The notes under the pieces: generated by a model
Told to the model about the DNA's origin: nothing
Seen by the model: the letters and a program-made list of their open reading frames with translations, nothing else
Database searches by the model: none
In this document: positions 1 through 6,041 of the stretch, one piece after another
How positions within the stretch are numbered: the stretch's first letter is position 1
Layout: every line of letters begins with the position of its first letter
From: a bacterium
GTDB taxonomy: Bacteria; Bipolaricaulota; Bipolaricaulia; UBA7950; UBA9294
Reading direction: 5' to 3'
Length of the DNA: 9,909 nucleotides
NCBI GenBank assembly: GCA_030671645.1
Contig: DAOVHV010000023.1
Coordinates: forward strand, 1-9,909
Made by a program: the position numbers and the translations under genes

Positions 1-329
1 AGGGTCACGAAGTACGTCGATCCCCCCGTCTTCTGTACCTTTCGTGTAAACACATTCCCTCCAGATAAGCAACGACGATACTATATCCTATAGCAATCTA
101 CGGACCGGAGCAATTAGTTGTATAGAAACTCAAACAACTACGCAGGACGCATACATTTCTGCAATTCCTTGCCAAACGCTCGTTTTCGTGGAACGGAATG
201 AATAGTATGGCGTCGGTAGGGAAAACAGGGTGATGTATGCAAGAGATTGGATAGGCACTCATTCTAGTTGCAGGTGTCGGGCATTGTCTTGACGCTCGTC
301 GGGTTGATGATCAAGAAGCGGAAGAATGC
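1..329. other. Non-coding flank, nothing recognised
   Basis: This stretch lies downstream of the malic enzyme gene and shows no convincing reading frame in any frame. By eye it is richer in A and T than the genes beside it. Two small dyads are visible: CTATA-TCC-TATAG at 81-93, and the 7-base arms TAGTTGT (115-121) and ACAACTA (134-140) around a 12-base loop. Neither has a run of T after it, so I do not call them terminators. No tRNA, rRNA or mobile-element end was recognised. Confidence 0.5.
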
Positions 330-363
330 AAACCAGCTAAGTTCACGCGAACTGAGCCGGTTT
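330..363 (-). terminator. Hairpin terminator after the fumarase/malic enzyme operon
   Basis: A strong inverted repeat begins 17 bases beyond the malic enzyme stop codon. Read on the minus strand, the arms are AAACC-g-GCT-c-AGTTC and GAACT-t-AGC-t-GGTTT around the loop GCGT. That gives about 13 paired bases, one G.T pair and one mismatch. The minus-strand tail after the stem is only moderately T-rich (GCATTCTTCC). On the plus strand the stem is followed by TTTCTTTGT, so it might also stop transcription entering from the left. The position just after the last gene of an operon supports the terminator reading. Confidence 0.75.
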
Positions 364-380
364 CTTTGTGATCGCTTCGT

Positions 381-1751
381 CTAATCGATTTTGATCTCCG
401 GAGCCTGCGCAATGATACCTGCTTGCATAAGAGATTTGGTTTCGGCTTGCGCATGGAGAATCTTGGCTTCGGCCTCCGCCCGCAGTTCGTCTGCGGTGAG
501 AATGCGTCGAGCGATGCCCTGCTCAATGGCCTTCAGACCGACTGCCACGGCCTCGTTGATGAACACGTCGGTCTCCATCATAGTGGGGACGATGTACTTC
601 TCGTTCAGACCCCTATCCTCGGCCGTTTTGGCGATGGAATAGGCGGCGGCAATGGCCATTTCATCGGTGATCGTCTTGGCGAACACATCCAGGGTGCCGC
701 GGAATATACCCGGGAATCCGAGCGAGTTGTTGATCTGATTGGGGAAATCCGAGCGACCGGTGCCCACGATGCGAACGCCGACTTCCCTGGCTTCCCACGG
801 CCAAATCTCAGGGATCGGATTGGCCATCACAAAAGCAATGGCGTCCTTGTTCATAGCAGCGAGCCATTCCTTCTTGATGGTGTCCGGTCCCGGCTTGGAT
901 GCCGCGATCAGAACATCGGTTTCAGCGATGGCTTCCGCCGTGCCGCCGGTGCGTCCTTCGACATTCGTTTCCACCGCATACTGCCACTTGTAGGGATTGT
1001 TCTCTTTGTCGGCTTCTAGGTCCTCGCGGCCTTGATGAAGAATGCCCCTGGAATCGACCAGGATGATGTTGCCGGCCGGCACACCGGCGCGGATAAGGAT
1101 GCGTACGAATGCGATGTTGGCGGCGCCTGATCCGATAACGGAGTACACTACCTTGTCCAGATTCTTGCCCACCAACTTGAGTGCATTGATGACGCCGGCC
1201 AGTGTAATGGAGGCCGTTCCTTGCTGGTCATCATGCCACACCGGAATATCGAGTTCTTCACGCAATCGATCCAAGATATAGAAGCACTTCGGGTTCGAAA
1301 AATCCTCCAGGTTGATGCCTCCAAAACCGGGTGCCATCCACTTAACGGCCTGAATGATTTCTTCGGGCTCCTGGGTGTCGAGCACGATCGGGAATGCGCC
1401 GACGCCGCCCAGATACTTGAATAGAAGCGCCTTGCCCTCCATCACCGGGAGGCAGGCCATGGGGCCGATGTTGCCGAGTCCAAGCACGCGCGATCCATCC
1501 GACACGACAGCCACAGCGTTGGCCTTGTTGGTGTACTCGAACGCCATGGCCGGATCTTCCTGGATTTCTCGGCACGGAGCCGCCACGCCCGGCGTGTACC
1601 AAATACTGAAGTCATCGAAGCTGTTGATCGAGCATTTCAGTGCTGTTTCGACCTTGCCTCGATAAAACGCGTGCATGCCCGGAGCTTTCTTCCCGGGCAG
1701 TTTCGTTCGCGCAATGCGTTCTTCAGCCGTCAGATTGTTTTCCGACACCAT
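381..1751 (-). CDS. NAD(P)-dependent malic enzyme (malate to pyruvate + CO2)
   Basis: The 456-residue protein matches the short bacterial malic enzymes, which oxidatively decarboxylate malate to pyruvate in the cytosol. The N-terminal malic domain shows SIWYTPGVAAPCREI (about 49-63, general acid/base Tyr52) and VMEGKALLFK (Lys107, the expected catalytic lysine). The metal site is INLEDF plus HDDQQGTA (Glu149, Asp150, Asp174/175). The common HDDQHGTA motif here reads HDDQQGTA, which is a known variant. The NAD(P)-binding domain carries GSGAAN (207-212) followed by ILVDS at the end of the second strand. Residues 331-350 hold the conserved TGRSDFPNQINN-type segment. About 40 residues after 415 form an Ala/Glu-rich helical tail. 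The ATG at 1751 has AAAGGAG five bases upstream. It is the last gene of the fumarase operon, 27 bases after the beta subunit. NAD versus NADP preference cannot be decided by eye. Confidence 0.97.
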   Translation of the reverse strand: MVSENNLTAEERIARTKLPGKKAPGMHAFYRGKVETALKCSINSFDDFSIWYTPGVAAPCREIQEDPAMAFEYTNKANAVAVVSDGSRVLGLGNIGPMACLPVMEGKALLFKYLGGVGAFPIVLDTQEPEEIIQAVKWMAPGFGGINLEDFSNPKCFYILDRLREELDIPVWHDDQQGTASITLAGVINALKLVGKNLDKVVYSVIGSGAANIAFVRILIRAGVPAGNIILVDSRGILHQGREDLEADKENNPYKWQYAVETNVEGRTGGTAEAIAETDVLIAASKPGPDTIKKEWLAAMNKDAIAFVMANPIPEIWPWEAREVGVRIVGTGRSDFPNQINNSLGFPGIFRGTLDVFAKTITDEMAIAAAYSIAKTAEDRGLNEKYIVPTMMETDVFINEAVAVGLKAIEQGIARRILTADELRAEAEAKILHAQAETKSLMQAGIIAQAPEIKID

Positions 1752-1778
1752 TTGTGCTCCTTTGGACGATCGAGGCGG

Positions 1779-2381
1779 CTAGCCGGCCTCGATGCGTGCC
1801 ATGACTGCCTTCATGTTTTCAGCGATTGTCGGTTCGAGATCTTTGTAAAGGTTGCCTCCGACCGAATCCATCGTGACAAGTAAGGGACCGAAATCCTTCA
1901 CTTTGAAGAACCAGGCTGCTTCCGGCATGCCCAATTCTTCCAGCCATTCCACTCCCTCGACGGATTCGATTCGCTTGGCAGCCAGCGCACCCGCACCGCC
2001 TGTGTACTGGGTATATACGGTGCCAACGGACTCCAGAGCAGCCTGTGTGCGATCGCCCATGCCTCCCTTGCCGATGATGATGGGGGGGCGGAACGTCTCC
2101 AGGTACTTATCTTCGAAGAGCTCCATGCGAATCGACGTGGTGGGGCCGGCGGCGATGACCTTCCAACCGCCATTTTGCTTTGACACCACAGGGCCGCAGT
2201 GGAACAAAGCCATCTGAGAGGGGTCAAACGGGATGTCCTTGCCGGATTCCTGTGCTTCCAACATCAGCAAATGCGCCTCGTCACGGGCCGTGAAGATGCT
2301 TCCGGTAAGAAAAAGGATGTCACCGACGCGTAGTTGGCGCGCTGTAGCGCCGTCGATAGGTAAGGAAAGGTCGCGCTTCAT
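1779..2381 (-). CDS. Fumarate hydratase class I, beta subunit
   Basis: The 200-residue protein corresponds to the C-terminal domain of class I iron-sulfur fumarases (the second half of E. coli FumA), here a separate subunit that should pair with the alpha product upstream. It shows TARDEAH (Arg33), GPTTSIRM (Thr81, Arg85), GKGGMG (Lys105), YTGGAGAL and VKDFGPLLVTMDS. Arg33, Thr81, Arg85 and Lys105 match in order and nearly in spacing the malate-contacting Arg421, catalytic Thr467, Arg471 and Lys491 of Leishmania major fumarase. The frame stays open upstream to 2516, but the conserved start is MKRDLSLPIDG. That ATG at 2381 overlaps the alpha stop codon as ATGA, a typical translational-coupling arrangement. 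Class I tartrate dehydratase is the alternative in this superfamily. The malic enzyme neighbour favours fumarase. Confidence 0.96.
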   Translation of the reverse strand: MKRDLSLPIDGATARQLRVGDILFLTGSIFTARDEAHLLMLEAQESGKDIPFDPSQMALFHCGPVVSKQNGGWKVIAAGPTTSIRMELFEDKYLETFRPPIIIGKGGMGDRTQAALESVGTVYTQYTGGAGALAAKRIESVEGVEWLEELGMPEAAWFFKVKDFGPLLVTMDSVGGNLYKDLEPTIAENMKAVMARIEAG

Positions 2382-3247
2382 CGGCTGATCACCTCGGCGA
2401 TTCCATCTGCATTCAAGCGCACACGAGCGCGTCGATCGGCCCAACATTGTACGAGAATGCCCAGCGGCAGGGATGCTGGATGCCGATGCGCGTACTCCAC
2501 GTGCACGGCAAGACAAGTTGTTTCGCCGCCTACACCCATGGGTCCCACGCCGGTCATGTTGACGAGCTCCAGCAGCTCGCGCTCCAATTCGGCCGCTTCA
2601 GGGACTGCATTTCTCGATCCGATTTCTCGAAGCACGGCTTTCTTGCCCAGCTTCATGGCGATGTCGGCGCCTCCGCCGATGCCCACGCCGAGGATGGTGG
2701 GCGGACACGGCCAGCCCCGGCATGACACGATGTGCTCGACCACGGCTCTCTTGATGCCCTTCATCCCCACACCCGGCGCCAGCATCTTGAGCGCAGACAT
2801 GTTCTCGCTGCCTCCGCCCTTGGGCAGGATGGAAATCAAGACGTCGTCGCCGTCGACAAGCTCCCAATGGATGAGAGGCATGAAGCGGCCCGAATTGTCT
2901 CCCGGGTTTTTGCCTGTGAACGGATCCACCGTATTGGGGCGAAGCGGAACGGTAGCGGTTGCTTGGATCATGGCTTCACCGATCCAGTGCCTCAAATCCT
3001 TGAGAAACGGGCTGTTCACACCGGCTTCCACGAAGAATGTCTGAATACCGGTGTCTTGACACATGGGGATGGAACCATCGCGAGCGATCGCGACGTTCTC
3101 CAGGATGGCGTCCAACTGGGCTGCGCCCATTGACGAGGTTTCGCGTTCTCGTGCTTCTTGAAGTGCGTTCACTACATCTTGTGGCAATACCGTGACTGCC
3201 TGCTTGAGCGCGACCAGCAACGCCTCCTGAATGGTCATCGATCCCAT
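2378..3247 (-). CDS. Fumarate hydratase class I, alpha subunit ([4Fe-4S])
   Basis: The 289-residue protein is the iron-sulfur domain of a two-subunit class I fumarase, which reversibly hydrates fumarate to L-malate and is oxygen-sensitive in studied members. The three expected cluster cysteines are present: Cys63 in PMCQDTG, Cys181 in WPCPPTILGVGIGG, and Cys268 in LVQCWADRR. The last is equivalent to Cys318 in the VSCSADR segment of E. coli FumA. LPKGGGSEN (about 141-149) and GVGGETTCLAVHVEY (238-252) are further family hallmarks. The length is normal for an alpha subunit. AAGGAG lies five bases before the ATG at 3247. A second in-frame ATG three codons in (3238) is less well placed. This is the first gene of the operon, and its TGA overlaps the beta start. 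Confidence 0.97.
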   Translation of the reverse strand: MGSMTIQEALLVALKQAVTVLPQDVVNALQEARERETSSMGAAQLDAILENVAIARDGSIPMCQDTGIQTFFVEAGVNSPFLKDLRHWIGEAMIQATATVPLRPNTVDPFTGKNPGDNSGRFMPLIHWELVDGDDVLISILPKGGGSENMSALKMLAPGVGMKGIKRAVVEHIVSCRGWPCPPTILGVGIGGGADIAMKLGKKAVLREIGSRNAVPEAAELERELLELVNMTGVGPMGVGGETTCLAVHVEYAHRHPASLPLGILVQCWADRRARVRLNADGIAEVISR

Positions 3248-3643
3248 CGTAGCTCCTTCTGCCTTGCCCGGATATCTCCGGTCGAGGGTCTGTCGAACTG
3301 ATTCTTTCGCATGACTGGGTCGTTGTACAAGTCGAGAGTGTCGGACGTGTTTCGCCCACGCAGCAGCCGGCCACGATTTCCTTGCCTGGACAGAGATCCG
3401 CGTGCTTGGGACCCGCTCCGTGGCAAATCCTCATCTCGCAAGAAGCGGACGAGGCGGTGCCAAAGGATGCTATATTCGGCGTTCAGCTGCTTCGCCCGAT
3501 ACTCGTGGATTCTTAGCGCCCTTCTTCGATTGACAATGAAGGACCATACGTCATGCATCAGATGGCTTCAAGATCCCTAGAATATATTGATCCTGCGAGG
3601 ATCAAGCTTGGAACGTGCGTGTGTGTAGGCTTCATCCAAGCGG

Positions 3644-3672
3644 TTGATTTCGAGCATGGGGTTTCGTATTTT
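3644..3672 (+). promoter_or_regulatory. Candidate sigma-70-type promoter for gpmI
   Basis: TTGATT (3644-3649) and TATTTT (3667-3672) are separated by exactly 17 bases, each matching four of six consensus positions. Transcription would begin near 3679, about 28 bases before the proposed TTG start and after the earliest in-frame ATG at 3644. This agrees with the start chosen for gpmI. The evidence is pattern only. The organism's promoter consensus is unknown. Confidence 0.35.
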
Positions 3673-3694
3673 AATCATCAATGCCATGACGACG

Positions 3695-3700
3695 AAGGAG
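3695..3700 (+). promoter_or_regulatory. Ribosome-binding site that decides the gpmI start
   Basis: AAGGAG lies six bases before an in-frame TTG at 3707, which is ideal spacing. The in-frame ATG at 3719 is 18 bases from this motif and depends on a weaker AAGGGA 12 bases away. The ATG at 3686 has no Shine-Dalgarno and precedes this one. I therefore favour TTG initiation, with ATG 3719 as the main alternative. Confidence 0.55.
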
Positions 3701-3706
3701 AAGGGA

Positions 3707-5401
3707 TTGGACCAAGGAATGCGAGAGGCTTCGTTGGCAAACGCCGGCCCAGTTGTGTTGTTGATCCGCGATGGCTGGGGTATCGGAGAAGATGGACCCG
3801 GAAACGCGGTACTGGCTGCGCACACACCTATTGCGAACTCCCTACTTGGCCGCGCCGCCCACTCGGTGCTCGATGCAGCAGGGGAAGGTGTGGGGCTGCG
3901 AGCCGGCGTCATGGGATCCTCCGAGGTCGGGCATCTGAACATGGGTGCCGGTCGGATTGTCAAGCAGGAGATGGTGCGCGTCGACGAAGCCATCGCCAAC
4001 GGAGCGTTCTTCCAATCCGACAGGTTCCGGTCGCTGGTCGATAACTGCTTGAAGCACGGCTCTGCATTCCATCTCATGGGGTTGGTTCAGGATCAAGGCG
4101 TGCATGCCGATCAGGCCCATCTGTACGCGATTCTGAGATATCTTGCCGCGCAGAGAGTGCGCGAGATCTTCGTTCACTTCTTCAGCGACGGACGGGATAC
4201 GGCTCCGCGCAGCGCACTCCGTTTCCTTGCTCAGCTGGAGGATGTGCTTGCGGAAATCGGCACTGGCGCAATCGCATCGGTGATGGGCCGGTACTATGCT
4301 ATGGACAGGGTTTTGAACTGGGATCGAACGGAAGCAGCATTCCGTGCTCTAGTGTTTGGGGAAGGCAAGTGCGCGTCCTCCGCCAAGGGCGCCATTGAGG
4401 AAGCCTACGCGCGTGCAGACGCCGGGATCAAGAACGAAACCGGCCCGTTGGAATTGGACGAATTCATTTGTCCTACGGTCATCGTGGACGCCACGGGAGC
4501 TCCCATCGGCATCATTCGAGACAACGACTCGGTCCTACATTTCAACTACCGTCAGGATCGTACGATCCAGCTGTCAATGGCATTCTGCGATGAAGGATTC
4601 GCCTCGTTCGATGTCGGTTCTCGCCCGAACGTTTCCTATGCGGGGTTAACGAAGTACTACGATGAGTTTCCGTTCAATATTCTACCTCCGCTCTCCATGG
4701 ATGCATTGCTGGGAGGAGTTCTCGCGGATCGCCGTATGCGCCAACTGAGGATCTCCGAGTACCAGAAGTACCGGCACATAACCAGCTTTTTCAACGGCAA
4801 ACGGATTGAGGCATTTCCTTTCGAGGATCGTGTGTTGATCCCAAGCATCACGATCCCCGAAAACCTGAAGCCTGAGATGAGCGCCTTTGACACGACGAAG
4901 CTGGCTATCGCCGCGATCCTAGACGGGCGCAAAGGTTTGCGCGCTGAAGCGGCGCCGGTCGATGGTCTTACGTGTAGTTTCTGTAAGGAGGCAACCGCGG
5001 ACTCCGATCTTGAAGGAAACGAGTATGGCTTCATCGCAATCAACCTGGCGAATTGCGACATGGTCGGGCATACCGGCGTCTTTGAGGCTGCAGTCAAGGC
5101 GGTGGAAGTGGTCGATATCTGTACCGGCATGATCATTGATGCCGTGAGGAGTGCCAACGGCATCATCCTGATCACTGCCGACCATGGCAACGTGGAAGAG
5201 ATGCTGGACCGTGACGGCCACACGAAGACGGCGCATTCCCTGAACGATGTCGATGCCTTCTTGATTCCGCGTAGCGGCGAATCCGTTGAACTACGGCCAC
5301 ACGGGATTTTGTCCGACATCGCTCCCACGATCCTCGATTTGCTCGGCATCGAGCCTCCGTCCGAAATGACGGCCGATTCGCTGATTAAACGGGGAGCGTA
5401 A
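3707..5401 (+). CDS. gpmI: 2,3-bisphosphoglycerate-independent phosphoglycerate mutase
   Basis: The 564-residue product interconverts 3- and 2-phosphoglycerate in glycolysis and gluconeogenesis, using two divalent metals and a phosphoserine intermediate (alkaline phosphatase superfamily, cytosolic). Numbering from the TTG, it shows RDGWG (Asp22), MGSSEVGHLNMGAGR with nucleophile Ser72, and HFFSDGRDT. It also has GRYYAMDR, NYRQDRTIQ and QLRISEYQKYRHIT with FFNG. The metal ligands appear as CDMVGHTG (Asp451, His455), TADHGNVEEM (Asp492, His493) and TAHSLN (His510). It is longer than the usual 510-515 residues because of extra residues at the N-terminus and an insert of about 30 residues at 410-439. 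The insert contains CSFC just before the metal-binding FIAINLANCDM segment. The substrate-loop motif often written GVHSH reads GVHAD. The start was chosen from the Shine-Dalgarno. The gene is divergent from the fumarase operon and appears to be alone in its transcript. Confidence 0.96.
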   Translation: MDQGMREASLANAGPVVLLIRDGWGIGEDGPGNAVLAAHTPIANSLLGRAAHSVLDAAGEGVGLRAGVMGSSEVGHLNMGAGRIVKQEMVRVDEAIANGAFFQSDRFRSLVDNCLKHGSAFHLMGLVQDQGVHADQAHLYAILRYLAAQRVREIFVHFFSDGRDTAPRSALRFLAQLEDVLAEIGTGAIASVMGRYYAMDRVLNWDRTEAAFRALVFGEGKCASSAKGAIEEAYARADAGIKNETGPLELDEFICPTVIVDATGAPIGIIRDNDSVLHFNYRQDRTIQLSMAFCDEGFASFDVGSRPNVSYAGLTKYYDEFPFNILPPLSMDALLGGVLADRRMRQLRISEYQKYRHITSFFNGKRIEAFPFEDRVLIPSITIPENLKPEMSAFDTTKLAIAAILDGRKGLRAEAAPVDGLTCSFCKEATADSDLEGNEYGFIAINLANCDMVGHTGVFEAAVKAVEVVDICTGMIIDAVRSANGIILITADHGNVEEMLDRDGHTKTAHSLNDVDAFLIPRSGESVELRPHGILSDIAPTILDLLGIEPPSEMTADSLIKRGA

Positions 5402-5522
5402 GTCGCAACACACTTAAAGTGGATGGAAAAGAAGCTCCACGAGATCACGGATGCCCCTGAAGACCTATCGGCGGATCTAGACATCTATTCCTGCCTGTCA
5501 CCGTCCATGAGAGACGTTTTCT

Positions 5523-5648
5523 ATGATCGAAACGAACGAACAACACATCCTCGATCTCCTTCAGAATGTGCTTGCTGTCGATTGCACGCCCCTTGATTCG
5601 GGCGACCACACGATTAGCCTTGTTCCCGCTCTCTATTGTAGGGCCTGA
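5523..5648 (+). CDS. Possible 41-residue small protein, unrecognised
   Basis: An ATG-started frame begins MIETNEQHILDLLQNVLAVD and ends at TGA (5646-5648). Its composition is protein-like, with an amphipathic helix-like N-terminus, unlike the Arg/Pro-rich chance frames elsewhere in this spacer. Only a weak GAGAG lies nine bases upstream, and no family is recognised. It could be a leader peptide, a remnant of a longer gene, or chance. Conservation in related genomes would decide. Confidence 0.2.
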   Translation: MIETNEQHILDLLQNVLAVDCTPLDSGDHTISLVPALYCRA

Positions 5649-5992
5649 CATTCTTCGCGATCCTGTGTGTTCGGCGAACGGGTGGCCGGGCAAAGAGGGT
5701 TGGGCCGGTGCAGAGGACGGGTTCTTCCGATGTTGCTCTGGTACCACAACTGGGCACCGAAGTTCGGTTCGTAGAACGAGCGAGACCGCCTGCTTGCGCA
5801 ATTGAGGGAAAGCGTAACTTATGGAATCGTCAAGCCATACAGCCATATCCTGCCCTGTCTAAGTCCTTCCGTTTGCCCAGTCATTAGCTTCCGAGTGTGG
5901 AGGTGCCTAGAGGTCTGGCACGTGTGCGACATTCCGCAGTTCGGCCGTGGCGCGCGATTCCCTGAGCAGCTGGAGCATCTGATCCTAACATC

Positions 5993-6001
5993 TGCTATGC
6001 T
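5993..6001 (+). promoter_or_regulatory. Candidate extended -10 element for purB
   Basis: TGCTATGCT has the form TG-n-TATnnT of an extended -10 promoter, and no clear -35 box stands upstream. Transcription would start near 6009, giving a leader of about 33 bases to the ATG at 6042. This would place the promoter inside the open upstream extension of the purB frame and supports the shorter PurB start. Confidence 0.3.
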
Positions 6002-6041
6002 ATTTCGGTTTTCGACTTTGTGGGATTGGGAGGGTCGCGTG

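Larger units (their letters stand above)
3248..3706. other. Divergent intergenic region between the fumarase operon and gpmI
   Basis: About 460 bases lie between two divergently transcribed genes. Minus-strand frames are open here, but they encode Arg-rich, low-complexity products without family motifs, so I do not call a gene. ATTGACAAT (3529-3537) is a small palindrome. Read on the minus strand it gives TTGTCA (3536-3531) followed after 16 bases by AAGAAT (3514-3509), a possible but distant fumarase promoter with a leader of about 250 bases. A better plus-strand promoter candidate near gpmI is listed separately. No tRNA or known riboswitch was recognised. Confidence 0.5.
5402..6041. other. 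Long spacer / possible leader between gpmI and purB
   Basis: These 640 bases hold no gene I can identify. After gpmI there is a weak hairpin, GTGGA (5419-5423) with TCCAC (5436-5440), but no T run. A 41-codon plus-strand frame (5523-5648) starts MIETNEQHIL and has only a weak GAGAG upstream. ACCGAA-G-TTCGGT (5756-5768) is a near-perfect odd palindrome. GTGCC (5903-5907) pairs with GGCAC (5917-5921), with further AG/CT pairing inside. The purB frame is open back to 5802, but the extra residues look non-coding: Cys-, Trp- and Pro-rich, with no similarity to PurB. No known riboswitch class was recognised. Confidence 0.5.

Noticed and set aside
115..140. Inverted repeat TAGTTGT/ACAACTA
   Set aside because: Short arms, a 12-base loop, and no neighbouring gene or T run to give it a role. 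Likely chance in an AT-richer stretch.
423..1019. 198-codon plus-strand frame
   Set aside because: Antisense shadow of the malic enzyme gene, with no independent protein features.
2382..2516. 45-residue N-terminal extension of fumarase beta
   Set aside because: It is the fumarase alpha C-terminus read in another frame. The ATGA overlap start gives a normal-length beta subunit.
2976..3434. 152-codon minus-strand frame containing Cys-rich LCPGKEIVAGCC
   Set aside because: Half of it lies inside fumarase alpha in the wrong frame. The upstream half has cysteines but no known family pattern and no ribosome-binding site.
3235..3558. 107-codon minus-strand frame upstream of and overlapping fumarase alpha
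   Set aside because: Arg-rich with no recognisable motif, no ribosome-binding site before its ATG, and it overlaps the well-supported fumarase start in another frame.
5419..5440. Possible gpmI terminator hairpin GTGGA/TCCAC
   Set aside because: Only five pairs, a 12-base loop and no T tract.
4657..5484. 275-codon minus-strand frame
   Set aside because: Antisense shadow of gpmI. It is Ser/Arg-rich, as expected from the reverse strand.
5445..5846. 133-codon minus-strand frame in the gpmI-purB spacer
   Set aside because: No family motif, no ribosome-binding site, and composition like translated non-coding DNA. I could not support a gene.
5802..6041. 80-residue N-terminal extension of PurB
   Set aside because: PurB proteins of this type begin at the SPLDGRY segment. 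The extension has a Cys/Trp/Pro composition typical of translated spacer, and a good ribosome-binding site precedes ATG 6042.
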